This document shows positions 1 to 7,575 of a DNA stretch of 24,786 nucleotides, piece by piece (the stretch's first letter is position 1; every line of letters begins with the position of its first letter). The DNA comes from Planctomycetaceae bacterium (lineage in GTDB: Bacteria > Planctomycetota > Planctomycetia > Planctomycetales > Planctomycetaceae). Position numbers and translations under genes: made by a program. The notes beneath the pieces are model-generated. The model was not told the origin of the DNA. It saw nothing but the letters and a program-made list of their open reading frames with translations, and did no database searches. Location: NCBI GenBank assembly GCA_020426085.1, contig JAGQQP010000001.1, positions 1 through 24,786 on the forward strand. The letters are read 5' to 3'.

Positions 1-611
1 CAGGAATTCGCAGTCTAAAAGACCTGCCGACTCCCGAAGTCAAATACCTGGAGAGCAAAAAGGAGTCGAACGCACCTCAACGGCTCGTGATCACGCCGGA
101 ACCCGGAATTTCTCTCCCTGCCCTCTATTGGGCTGACGGAAATGAGTTGCCGGTTCTGATTGCACCCACTTCAGGTATGAATTCCTGTGTGAAAACCGCT
201 GCACAACTCAATGCCCAGGGGCACCCGGTGCTGGTTGTGGAAGTACGGGATACAGGTGAGTCGAAAACCAAAACCTGGCGTTTCCCTGGTGCAGACTATT
301 ACATTGCACACATGCTGGGACGCTGCTGGCTTGGAATGCAGGCAGAAGATTTACTGATTTCCGCCCGCTGGCTGCAGTCACAATACAAAAACAAACCGGT
401 GAAACTTCAGACAAAGGGAGAGCTCGGCCCTGCCGCATTACATGCTGCGGCACTCGAACCGGGACTGATCTCTCAACTGCAACTCGAAGATTCATTGAAT
501 TCGTGGCGGGATTTACTCACGTCACAGGATGCATTTCATCTTCTGCCTCTCGCAGTTCAGAATGTTCTGACCTATTATGATTTACCCGACTTGAAGAAGC
601 TTTCAGACTAA
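1..611 (+). CDS. Alpha/beta-hydrolase-like (acetylxylan-esterase-like) protein, C-terminal part only
   Basis: The reading frame is open from base 3 to the stop at 609-611, so this is the 3' end of a gene that begins left of the window. A GTG at 87 is in frame, but nothing marks it as the true start and the residues before it read as protein. About 203 residues are visible. The stretch PVLIAPTSGMNS, then a hydrophobic strand with VLVVEVRDTGES, then a helix-rich tail ending YYDLPDLKKLSD, resembles the C-terminal half of secreted alpha/beta hydrolases annotated in planctomycetes as acetylxylan-esterase-like. That family link is recognition from memory and moderately sure. I cannot assign the catalytic triad because the nucleophile region is probably outside the window. 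The gene is followed after 28 bp by the sulfatase on the same strand, so the two are likely co-transcribed. Confidence 0.6.
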   Translation, partial: GIRSLKDLPTPEVKYLESKKESNAPQRLVITPEPGISLPALYWADGNELPVLIAPTSGMNSCVKTAAQLNAQGHPVLVVEVRDTGESKTKTWRFPGADYYIAHMLGRCWLGMQAEDLLISARWLQSQYKNKPVKLQTKGELGPAALHAAALEPGLISQLQLEDSLNSWRDLLTSQDAFHLLPLAVQNVLTYYDLPDLKKLSD

Positions 612-639
612 ATATTGATCAATCACAGAGGATCCTCCT

Positions 640-1968
640 ATGAACTTTATAAAATCTACAGTCAGTCTGTTGCCCATCATACTGTTACTCACTCCTGTCT
701 GCCTGGATGCTGCCGAAACGAAGCCGAATATCCTGCTGATCCTGGCGGATGATGTCGGCAGTGATGCGATCGGCTGCTATGGAGGTCGCAGCTATCCAAC
801 ACCACATATCGATGCCCTCGCAAAAGGAGGCATGAAATTCAATCACGGTTATGCCATGCCCGTCTGCCACCCGACACGCGTCTGCCTGATGACGGGGCGC
901 TATCCGTTCCGCTTTGGCAAAGCCGGTTCAAAATGGGGAGATTTCCCCCGTGACGCGGAAGGAATTACTATCGGCAACCGCATGCAACAGGCCGGCTATG
1001 CCACCGCAGTCGCTGGAAAATGGCAACTCTGCATGATGAAAAATGACAAACAACATCCCAGCCGAGTCGGTTTTGATGAATGGTGTCTGTTTGGCTGGCA
1101 CGAAGGGGGCCGCTATCATCATCCCCTGATTTATCAGAACGGTTCACTGCGGGACGATACTTCCAGTCTGTATGGCCCTGAAGTCTATGCGGATTTCCTG
1201 ATTGACTTTATGAAACGCAGCCATAAAGCGGGCAAACCCTTCTTTGCCTATTACCCGATGGCACTCTGCCACGATGTGACCGACGATTTGAAAGATGAAC
1301 ATGTCGCGTATTACAAATATGGACGCTGGATGACCTACGGCGAAATGATTGCCTCCATGGATGATATGGTCGGTAAAGTCGTAGACTCATTGAACGAGAC
1401 AGGTGTGCGTGACAATACGTTAATCATTTTCACCACCGACAATGGCACTCCCTCTGCCAGTTATCTGACCGTCAACGAAAATGGTAAAATGGTAAGACCT
1501 AAAGTCGTTTCAATCAGGAATAACAGCATCGTACCCGGTGGAAAAGGGAAACTGGACGATACGGGAACGCGCGTGCCTCTCATTGCCAACTGGCCTGGAC
1601 ACATCAAAGCTGGAACTGAAGTTGATGACATGGTCGACATGAGCGATTACCTGCCTACGGTAACCGAAATTGCCGGCTTGAAAGCAGCCGATGTCCCTCG
1701 TGACGGCATCAGCTTTGCCCCTGTCCTGTTTGGAAAACCTGACCAGCGTAAAACACGGGAGTGGATTTACATTGAACTCCGCAATAAAAGCTGTGTCCGT
1801 TCCCCGGACTGGAAGCTGTACCGGGACGGTCGCTTTTATGACCTGCAACAGGATGCTGGAGAAAAGTCGCCGCTGAAAGCAGACCAGGTGTCAGGAACTG
1901 CAAAGCAGAACCATGCCGAGTTATCAAAAGTCCTGACTGAACTGCAAGGGCCACTGACAGAGCCTTAA
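640..1968 (+). CDS. Secreted type I (formylglycine) sulfatase
   Basis: This 442-residue protein should hydrolyse a sulfate ester, most likely on a polysaccharide, outside the cytoplasm. A signal peptide (hydrophobic residues about 8-20, cleavage near LDA-AE at 24) precedes the family core. Metal-binding D37 and D38 lie in ILADDVG. The formylglycine signature CxPxR starts at C76 (CHPTRVCLMTG). K127 lies in AGKWQL, H211 is a likely active-site His, D267 and N268 lie in TTDNG, and K302 lies in GGKGK. The usual His of GKWH is Gln (Q129). The Cys form needs a formylglycine-generating enzyme, not seen here. The start is supported by AGAGGA at 627-632, 7 bases before ATG. Length fits family S1. The sulfated substrate cannot be read from sequence. 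The neighbouring hydrolase suggests a shared carbohydrate target. Confidence 0.93.
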   Translation: MNFIKSTVSLLPIILLLTPVCLDAAETKPNILLILADDVGSDAIGCYGGRSYPTPHIDALAKGGMKFNHGYAMPVCHPTRVCLMTGRYPFRFGKAGSKWGDFPRDAEGITIGNRMQQAGYATAVAGKWQLCMMKNDKQHPSRVGFDEWCLFGWHEGGRYHHPLIYQNGSLRDDTSSLYGPEVYADFLIDFMKRSHKAGKPFFAYYPMALCHDVTDDLKDEHVAYYKYGRWMTYGEMIASMDDMVGKVVDSLNETGVRDNTLIIFTTDNGTPSASYLTVNENGKMVRPKVVSIRNNSIVPGGKGKLDDTGTRVPLIANWPGHIKAGTEVDDMVDMSDYLPTVTEIAGLKAADVPRDGISFAPVLFGKPDQRKTREWIYIELRNKSCVRSPDWKLYRDGRFYDLQQDAGEKSPLKADQVSGTAKQNHAELSKVLTELQGPLTEP

Positions 1969-2001
1969 TTCGACTGCAGACCTGTTGACAATTACTCCGA
2001 A

Positions 2002-2050
2002 TTGATGACATTTCATCAAGGTTACGCCAGGATTACTCAACACTCCTGGC
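2002..2050. terminator. Two tandem hairpins between convergent genes
   Basis: The 121-bp gap between the convergent sulfatase and kinase genes holds two small perfect stems: TTGATGA/TCATCAA (2002-2008 with 2013-2019, 4-nt loop) and GCCAGGA/TCCTGGC (2026-2032 with 2044-2050, 11-nt loop). Neither is followed by a clear T run, so intrinsic termination is only possible. They may instead protect transcript 3' ends. Confidence 0.35.
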
Positions 2051-2089
2051 CTGAAAACTAAACGTTCCCAGCAGAATAATTCTCTTGTC

Positions 2090-3529
2090 TCATTGAGATT
2101 CCAGGTTATCTGCATCCATTGAAACAATGATGTGTGCGACTGTCCCTTTCCCAACTGCGGACTCCAAACGAAATTTCCCCTTAATCAGCGAAAGGCGAAA
2201 CTCGATATTACTCAACCCCATTCCCCCTGCTTCCGAAAAATGCGTTTCCAACTGTTGCGGATCGAAACCAACGCCCTCATCTGAGACAGTGATTTCCAAT
2301 TCCTGATCCGTAACCGGATGCATACTGACATGTGCTTGCGTCGCCTGAGAGTGTTTCACGACATTAAACAGAATTTCACGAATGCACTCATAAAGAACGA
2401 TTTTCGTCAGTTCCGCCTGCGGGCTCACAGTTTGATCCAGGTCGAGCGTCACAGTCAGATTGTACCGTTCCAACATATTGTGCGCTAACCATTCCAGGGC
2501 CATCGCCAGACCTTCTTCATGCAGGACCACCGGATTCAGTTCGGCAGTCAGGGAACGGGTAACTTCGATACTCTGGTTTAACAGTTCATCTGCCCGCGCC
2601 AGAGTCTCCCCTACAGATTCTGAATCCGTCCCCTTTCTCGCAATCCCCAAGTGAATCCGCACCCCGACCAATAACTGCTGAAGATGGTCATGCAGTATAT
2701 TGGCCAGCTGGCGGCGCTCACGTTGTGCAGCCACAGCGACTGCTCGTGTCAGTTCGGCCTGTTTTTGTTCAGCCTGCTTTCGTTCGCTGATATCAACAAT
2801 AATCCCGGCAAAGATTTCATACTGAGGAAGATCGGTGACGGAAAGTTCAATCGGAATCAGAGTTCCATCACGATGGCAGGCCTGCAGTTCACGGCGCGCT
2901 CCGACAATATTTGAAATCCCGGTTTCCAGATACTGCGAGATATAATGATCGTGATTTTCCCGGACCGGTGGCGGCGTGAGCAGGCTGACATTCTGACCGG
3001 TTATTTCGCCCGCTGTATAACCAAACATCTTCTCCGCAGCAGGATTAAAGGACTGAATCATTCCGCGTCGGTTAATCGTAAGCACCGCTTCAATGGCTGT
3101 CTCGACAATCGCGTTCAACTGCGCCTGCGTTTGACGTAACTTACTGGTAACGACCCGCTGAGTTCGGATATTCTGTAACGATTTTCGAAACAGTTCTTCA
3201 TCAACCGGTTTGATGAAGTAATCCGCAATTTCGTTCCTGAACGCGAGGATCATATTCTGAACTTCTGACAGCGAAGTAATGATGATTAACTCTGCATCCT
3301 TTGCCAGGTGCTGTATCCGGGGAAGAAGATCATCCGTTCTGCCGTCAGACAATTCATGTTCCAGGATGATCAGAAAATAATCGGACCAGTTATCCCGGTT
3401 CATCAACTCGTCGATCGTTTCAGCAGTCTCAACCTGAAATCCTTCCGTCGACAGAATCTGCATGATCTCTAAACGCGATTCCGGATCAGGCTCGACCAGC
3501 AGTACTGGGAATATTTTTCTGTCTGGCAT
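2090..3529 (-). CDS. Receiver(degenerate)-PAS-histidine kinase, NarX/DegS-like
   Basis: This 479-residue cytoplasmic sensor kinase has no signal peptide or membrane segment. An N-terminal receiver (about 7-125) lacks the phospho-accepting Asp: the aligned position is E57 (in LIILEHELSDG), and the acidic pocket reads E13-P14. T85 and K107 (YFIKP) are kept. A PAS domain (about 132-250) follows, ending VDISERKQAE, then a coiled linker. The HisKA_3 dimerisation box has H280 (ANILHDHLQQ). The HATPase_c domain has E385 and N389, D417 (SDEGVGFD) and GMGLSN (436-441). HisKA_3 kinases normally phosphorylate NarL/FixJ regulators, and one is encoded on the same strand at 4934-5599, so they are a likely pair (inference). 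The PAS signal is unknown, and no CxxCH haem site is seen. A palindrome lies about 120 bp upstream of the start. Confidence 0.93.
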   Translation of the reverse strand: MPDRKIFPVLLVEPDPESRLEIMQILSTEGFQVETAETIDELMNRDNWSDYFLIILEHELSDGRTDDLLPRIQHLAKDAELIIITSLSEVQNMILAFRNEIADYFIKPVDEELFRKSLQNIRTQRVVTSKLRQTQAQLNAIVETAIEAVLTINRRGMIQSFNPAAEKMFGYTAGEITGQNVSLLTPPPVRENHDHYISQYLETGISNIVGARRELQACHRDGTLIPIELSVTDLPQYEIFAGIIVDISERKQAEQKQAELTRAVAVAAQRERRQLANILHDHLQQLLVGVRIHLGIARKGTDSESVGETLARADELLNQSIEVTRSLTAELNPVVLHEEGLAMALEWLAHNMLERYNLTVTLDLDQTVSPQAELTKIVLYECIREILFNVVKHSQATQAHVSMHPVTDQELEITVSDEGVGFDPQQLETHFSEAGGMGLSNIEFRLSLIKGKFRLESAVGKGTVAHIIVSMDADNLESQ

Positions 3530-3957
3530 ATTTCCGTCTTTCCGAGCGACTTTGCTGAAACCGCCAAGTCAGTCCATGATTATTTAATTCATTCAAGTAA
3601 CGCAGTAAAGGATAAATGGCAATCGATTGGAGCGAAGCCTCTCTAGGGAATTCCCCTATGAAACAACGGCTGATTTTCCGATTTCCACTATCGTACTGGT
3701 ATTATAAGCTGATTCCTACTGGCATCTCGCATCAAACCAGAAGGACCGCAAGTATGCTACCAGCGGAAACTGAGTATTCTGGTGCAATTACTTGAGTCAT
3801 CAACACACGTTATTCAGTTTTCATACGGCCAAAACAGGAATTTAATAAAAGTTGCGATAATCAGGCTATTGAAACAATCAACTCCACAAGCACACCACAC
3901 AACGCCAGGATGGCCGTCTTCCTTGTCAACGTCACGATGACAAATAAGGAGAGTACA
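3530..3957. other. 428-bp divergent intergenic region
   Basis: This stretch separates the kinase gene (- strand) from the BON gene (+ strand). It holds the first copy of the 15-bp near-palindrome (3644-3658) and must contain the promoters of both genes, but I cannot point to a convincing -35/-10 pair for either. Short reading frames across it look like chance. Confidence 0.5.
3644..3658. promoter_or_regulatory. 15-bp near-palindrome, copy 1 (upstream of kinase gene)
   Basis: The sequence is TAGGGAATTCCCCTA, with TAGGG and CCCTA arms around 5 bp and a perfect inner GGGAATTCCC. Its centre is about 122 bp upstream of the kinase start. Two further copies occur at 4866 and 7940. It is a predicted binding site for a dimeric regulator, possibly the NarL-type protein encoded at 4934-5599. 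Confidence 0.5.
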
Positions 3958-4272
3958 TTGAAACTGCAGAATAAAACACGAATTCAGTTCAACTCCAATC
4001 CCGACCTGCAACTCAAATTTCGGATCAGAAGAATATTACACTCTGCTGGATATGCGGCTTTAAATGCAATTCGTATTGAAGTCCACCGTAGTGAAGTTTA
4101 TCTGGAAGGAACTGTTACTTCCTATTTTATGAAGCAGATGGCGCAAGAACTCATCATGACTGTTGACGAGGTTAAAAAAGCTCATAATTTTTTAACCGTG
4201 GACTCAACGGGACAGCAACCTGAAGAAAAGTTGATTTTAGATCATGCACGGTCTGTAGAATACCATTTATAG
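3958..4272 (+). CDS. BON-domain protein
   Basis: A small soluble protein with one BON (OsmY/nodulation, transport-associated) domain covering most of its length: LKFRIRRIL, then IRIEVHRSEVYLEGTVTSY, then a helix ending in VKKAHNFLTV. BON domains are thought to bind phospholipid or a ligand and are common in stress proteins. I place the start at TTG 3958 because AAGGAG (3946-3951) lies 6 bases before it, giving 104 residues. The in-frame ATGs at 3910 and 3937 have no ribosome-binding site and would add up to 16 residues that look non-domain. No signal peptide is visible, so it is probably cytoplasmic, unlike OsmY. It is the only + strand gene of the stress island and is convergent with the rhodanese-like gene. 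Confidence 0.82.
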   Translation: MKLQNKTRIQFNSNPDLQLKFRIRRILHSAGYAALNAIRIEVHRSEVYLEGTVTSYFMKQMAQELIMTVDEVKKAHNFLTVDSTGQQPEEKLILDHARSVEYHL

Positions 4273-4332
4273 AATGAATCGCAGACTGCCCCATCGTATC
4301 ACCAGGAACAGGTAATTTGCCCTTAAGAGTAT

Positions 4333-4728
4333 TTAAAGCGGAGGCGTCCTGTCAGCAGACTCGCAGGATTTCGATTGAATAGATTCATTCATGATCGACG
4401 GTCCATATTCAACCGGAAGTTTTGCAGCGCGCCAGTCAACTTTACCCGGTTCATAATCGAAGACAGACTCGTACCCCAATTCCAAGAGGCACCGGGCGGC
4501 GAGTTCAGACTGCTGGCATGCAAAGTTCAGACTGTAGACCACAATCATCTGACTGAACTCGGGAATCAGGAACAAGACACGTTCATTGAAACAATCACTG
4601 AGCGGTGCATTGATGGCCCCCGGAAGATGATATTCCAGGAAAGAGGCCTCAGGCAATACTTCTACCAGCTTCACGTCCGGGCACGCCTTCAGAAGTTCCC
4701 GTAATTCATTTCTGCTGATTGTCACCAT
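4333..4728 (-). CDS. Rhodanese-like domain protein with Ser in place of the active Cys
   Basis: A 131-residue single-domain rhodanese fold. LVEVLPEASFLEYHLPGAINAPL is the usual N-terminal signature (xxHxPGAxxxPL, residues about 21-43), and MIVVYSLNFAC opens the active-site loop. Rhodaneses carry the sulfur-accepting Cys directly after VVY. Here that residue is S66, and a Cys occurs five residues later (C71). Simple sulfurtransferase chemistry is therefore doubtful, and a binding or regulatory role is possible. The start is ATG 4728 with AGGAA about 9 bases upstream. TTG 4737 would place that site against the start codon, so I reject it. The C-terminal 20 residues are polar and unstructured. 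A palindrome copy lies about 145 bp upstream, suggesting shared control with the kinase and small-protein genes. Confidence 0.83.
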   Translation of the reverse strand: MVTISRNELRELLKACPDVKLVEVLPEASFLEYHLPGAINAPLSDCFNERVLFLIPEFSQMIVVYSLNFACQQSELAARCLLELGYESVFDYEPGKVDWRAAKLPVEYGPSIMNESIQSKSCESADRTPPL

Positions 4729-4865
4729 CAGAACCAATTCCTGTCAATAGTTGTCATGCATTTGAAGAGACGCGCTGATGCAGCATTGAGAATATCAACC
4801 GGCAACAGTTGAAATCTAACAGGTTTGAAGACTGATAGATACCGGGCATTGTTCGAATGGGCCTA

Positions 4866-4880
4866 TCGGGGATTACCCTA
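4866..4880. promoter_or_regulatory. 15-bp near-palindrome, copy 2 (upstream of rhodanese-like gene)
   Basis: The sequence TCGGGGATTACCCTA is the most diverged of three copies. The CCCTA arm is intact and the left arm has changes. Its centre is about 145 bp upstream of the rhodanese-like start and about 54 bp beyond the stop codon of the response-regulator gene, so it lies between two same-strand genes. Confidence 0.42.
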
Positions 4881-4933
4881 CCAAATATCTGCTGGAGGAG
4901 CGACACAGATCTAAACTGGATGCAATACAAGCT

Positions 4934-5599
4934 TCAGTTCTTTTCCAGGACCCATTGAATCGCATGTCGTGTCAGCGCAGTCGCATTTTCCAGATTCAGC
5001 TTGTGCTTAATATTTTCCCGATATGTTTCCACGGTTTTAGAGCTTAAGTTCAATTTCTGAGCAATTGAACGTGTGGTTTCACCTTCACCAATCTGTTCGA
5101 ACACTTCCAGTTCTCGATCGGAGAGACGTTCGATGGGTGAGCAGTCTGAATAATTATCAGAGCCAATCGACCGACAGATCATACGTTCTGTCACAGCCGG
5201 GCTCAAAAATACTTTTCCTTTTAGAACCTGGTAAATCGCTTTGATCAACTGCTCTGGTGCCTGCTGCTTGTTTACAAATCCGAGCGCACCAGCACGTAAA
5301 GAGCGTTCGGCGAATAGCGTCTCATCATGCATTGATACGGTCAGCATTTTGATCTGACTGAACTGGGCTTTAATATCTTTGATCAGTTCCAGACCGCTGC
5401 CATCTTTCAATGAAATATCGACGATGATCAGATCCGGAGGATTCTCCATGATTTTTCGGATCGCATCAACTTTACTGTCGGCTTCCCCGCAGACTTCTAA
5501 ATCTTCCTGATGTTCGATGAGGCGTGTATATCCTTCCCGGACTATGGGGTGGTCATCGACGATCATCACCTTCGTCTTCTGCTGATTAATCTGGTTCAT
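4934..5599 (-). CDS. NarL/FixJ-family response regulator
   Basis: A 221-residue DNA-binding response regulator. The receiver (about 10-125) has the acidic pair D15-D16 (VMIVDDHP), phospho-accepting D61 (LIIVDISLKDGSG), T87/S89 in LTVSM and K111. A linker leads to a LuxR/GerE helix-turn-helix (about 157-216) beginning LSDRELEVFEQIGEGETT, with recognition helix region LSSKTVETYRENIKHKL. All key residues are present, so it should be phosphorylated and dimerise on DNA. The HisKA_3 kinase at 2090-3529 is the natural partner. This type of regulator binds short inverted repeats, which fits the three 15-bp near-palindromes in this island. No copy was seen directly upstream of this gene, so it may not autoregulate. 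Confidence 0.95.
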   Translation of the reverse strand: MNQINQQKTKVMIVDDHPIVREGYTRLIEHQEDLEVCGEADSKVDAIRKIMENPPDLIIVDISLKDGSGLELIKDIKAQFSQIKMLTVSMHDETLFAERSLRAGALGFVNKQQAPEQLIKAIYQVLKGKVFLSPAVTERMICRSIGSDNYSDCSPIERLSDRELEVFEQIGEGETTRSIAQKLNLSSKTVETYRENIKHKLNLENATALTRHAIQWVLEKN

Positions 5600-5846
5600 A
5601 TACAGATTTCTAAAATGAATTCCAGAACGGTAAAAGAAAACGCGAATTAACGTTTCATCAGACCCTGGTAGAGAGTCACACCCTACCCAATCTCGTCTTA
5701 CGTCTTCAATAAGTATAATTGCCTATTTACCACTCCGGGAAGACCAGAACCTGTGATTTTCGGTCCCCGAATTAAAAGTCCTGGAAATCAAATGAGATCC
5801 TATAGCTTGGAATCATTTTGATTCCCCTCCCAGAAAACTATCTTAG

Positions 5847-6332
5847 TCATTGGGTATGAGAAGATTTCTCATACGCTTCCTGGACTCGTTCAATTTCGCG
5901 TTTCTCGTTAGTGCGTAAATCACCCAGTAGACTCTTGAATTCCTGTAATGCCTCATTCCAGCTTTGAAACGGAGGCTTTGACTGTTTGAGACGGACACTG
6001 AAATCATCAAGCCTGTTGAGAAACTCTTTGTGCCGTTCCTTAAAGTCAGGTACCATGATACAAAATCCGGGCTCTTCATCCATAAGCGGTTTAAAATACC
6101 CTTCTTGCTCTTCATCGCTGAAGTGCTTGGAAAGTAGATCCCGCAATCCTTCCATCCGGGTTCCCATTTCACCGTATTTCGGCAAACCGTGTTCATCCAG
6201 TTCGGTCCACCATTGATTCAAATCCTTAATATGAGACAGGATCTCTTCATGCTCATCAAGCAGATATTGTAAATGCTCGTGTGTAATTTTTACGGATTCC
6301 ACAGGATGCGGCATTTGATTTCGATGTTTCAT
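5847..6332 (-). CDS. Hemerythrin/HHE-like four-helix protein
   Basis: A 161-residue soluble helical protein with a hemerythrin (HHE)-like pattern: H28 in LLDEHEEIL, H70 with E74 in LLSKHFSDEE, and H101 in ERHKEFL. These could bind a di-iron centre for oxygen, NO or redox sensing. The C-terminal helix, where the family usually has another His, reads RTNEKREIERV with Asn at the expected position, and H101 lacks a partner His four residues on. The metal site may therefore be incomplete. The start is supported by GAGAGG seven bases upstream. A shorter overlapping frame on the same strand is a shadow. The gene sits between the response regulator and hsp20 genes on the same strand, with long gaps, so it is probably its own unit within the island. 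Confidence 0.72.
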   Translation of the reverse strand: MKHRNQMPHPVESVKITHEHLQYLLDEHEEILSHIKDLNQWWTELDEHGLPKYGEMGTRMEGLRDLLSKHFSDEEQEGYFKPLMDEEPGFCIMVPDFKERHKEFLNRLDDFSVRLKQSKPPFQSWNEALQEFKSLLGDLRTNEKREIERVQEAYEKSSHTQ

Positions 6333-6802
6333 GGTAGCACCTCTCTTTCTCTCTGAAACAGATTCTCACCGTTACAGACTCGATTCCCGCTTTGACATTC
6401 ACGTCAGTATCTGGAGAACGTCCCCTGGATTCTGTTAGTGCAATCGACTTTCAGAACTACGGCCCTGGCTCGCTCAATAACGGCACATAAGCTTGTTATT
6501 AGCCCATAATCGCGAGGACGTTTTTTGAGAGCCTTCTGCTGCGGCTGTCAGACCGAAACAGTACTTTGCTGAGATTTACTAATTACAACCTCATAACTCT
6601 CTACTATTAATTATATGCCGAGTCTCAGACGAGGTCCATAACTTGATTTCCAGTAGCCTCTGCCTGAAGGTTGTTATCCATTGATACGTCTTAGTTCGAT
6701 TTCAGAATTCCGTCTGCCCGCTTCTGAAACAGAGCCTTGAGTCTTAGCGCGTCTTCTGATTGCCCCACAACGAGAAACAGCACAAAGCGGAATTGCATGA
6801 TT
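6333..6802. other. Long non-coding gap between hemerythrin-like and hsp20 genes
   Basis: This gap should contain the promoter of the hemerythrin-like gene at its left end and ends at the hsp20 terminator. I see no intact palindrome copy, tRNA, or reading frame with a ribosome-binding site. A 64-codon frame at 6691-6885 starts inside hsp20 and runs through the terminator, so it is not a gene. Confidence 0.45.
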
Positions 6803-6838
6803 AAAAAGATGTGCCACCATTCATTGATCAGCGGCACA
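6803..6838 (-). terminator. Rho-independent terminator of hsp20
   Basis: Read on the - strand, the arms TGTGCCGC and GTGGCACA form an 8-bp stem (6831-6838 with 6810-6817, one G-U pair) with a 13-nt loop. TC and five T residues follow (6803-6809). It lies 37 bp past the hsp20 stop codon. Confidence 0.7.
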
Positions 6839-6874
6839 CCTTGCATCACAGTTTTGTAACAGAAACAGCCAGAA

Positions 6875-7408
6875 TTATTTTGCAACAGGTTTCACATTAA
6901 TTTTATGTGGTTTCACCGACTCACACTTGGGAAGTGAGATTGTCAGCACACCATTTTCACAGCTTGCTTCCACCTGATCTTCCTGTACTTCGCAAGGCAA
7001 TGTGACCGAACGGGAAAATCGACCGCTACGTCGTTCCATACGATGAAACAACTTTCCCTTTTCCTCGTTTTCTTCCTTGCGTTCTCCTGTAATTCGCAAC
7101 AGATTGCCGGCGACTTCTACATCTATTTCTTCCGGTTGAATTCCAGGAACATCCATTCGGACTTCAATGTGGTTGTTCGTTTCTGATAAATCCAGAGTCG
7201 CAGCGTAACCTTGTGTCAGCCAGCCATTTCCAAAATCGTCAGAAAAACGGTTCAGCAGATGATCCATCTCATTCCGAAATGCTAAAAAGGGAGCGCGTCC
7301 CATAAAATTACTGAGATCCTGTGAAAATCGTGACAGCGGCCTGGTCTGAACTTCATTCTTACCTGCAGGACCTGATTTCTTTTTTCCTGTTGAGACAGTT
7401 GTTGCCAT
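6875..7408 (-). CDS. Small heat-shock protein (Hsp20/alpha-crystallin family)
   Basis: A 177-residue ATP-independent holdase that keeps unfolding proteins soluble. A flexible, Lys/Ser-rich N-terminus (1-65) precedes the alpha-crystallin domain (about 70-162), with VRMDVPGIQPEEIDVEV, LLRITGER and the family signature ENGVLTISLPK (151-161). The C-terminal oligomerisation motif I-x-V is present as I170-N-V172. Length is slightly above the usual 140-160 because of the N-terminal extension. AAGGAG lies 10 bases before ATG 7408. The leader between this gene and the upstream small-protein gene has inverted repeats that could fold over the ribosome-binding site. It may be co-transcribed with the 83-residue gene 167 bp upstream, whose promoter region carries the palindrome. 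Confidence 0.96.
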   Translation of the reverse strand: MATTVSTGKKKSGPAGKNEVQTRPLSRFSQDLSNFMGRAPFLAFRNEMDHLLNRFSDDFGNGWLTQGYAATLDLSETNNHIEVRMDVPGIQPEEIDVEVAGNLLRITGERKEENEEKGKLFHRMERRSGRFSRSVTLPCEVQEDQVEASCENGVLTISLPKCESVKPHKINVKPVAK

Positions 7409-7412
7409 AACT

Positions 7413-7559
7413 CATTTTCTCCTTAAATAATGTGATTACAGAAAACAGGCTTGGTCTCTCTACAATTTTTCAGACATTGCAGTTGTTATTGATTTAATCT
7501 GCAGATCCTGTCTCTCCGATTCTGATGTAACGCCTGTATGTATCTGAGTCACCAAGCCT
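7413..7559 (-). promoter_or_regulatory. Structured leader of hsp20 (possible RNA thermometer)
   Basis: Two nested elements are seen. An inverted repeat AGGCTTGGT/ACCAAGCCT (7447-7455 and 7551-7559) would close a 95-nt loop in the transcript. Nearer the gene, TTTTCT in the RNA (complement of 7440-7445) can pair with AGAAAA (complement of 7415-7420), which overlaps the 3' part of the ribosome-binding site AAGGAGAAAA. A weak, A/U-rich stem over the binding site is how fourU-type thermometers work. This is inference from pairing only. Confidence 0.3.
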
Positions 7560-7575
7560 CACTTCACAATACTGC

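Noticed and set aside
3530..3640. Sigma-54 promoter (TGGC...GC) upstream of the kinase gene
   Set aside because: The TGGCGGTTTCAGC match has only 8 bases between the GG and GC pairs, where sigma-54 promoters need 10.
2118..4595. Recurrent TTGAAACAAT (near 2119, 3872 and 4586) as a shared regulatory box
   Set aside because: Two of the three copies lie inside coding sequence, flanks are not symmetric, and spacing to genes is inconsistent, so chance is the simpler explanation.
6691..6885. 64-codon - strand frame after hsp20
   Set aside because: It begins inside the end of hsp20 without a ribosome-binding site and runs through the hsp20 terminator hairpin.
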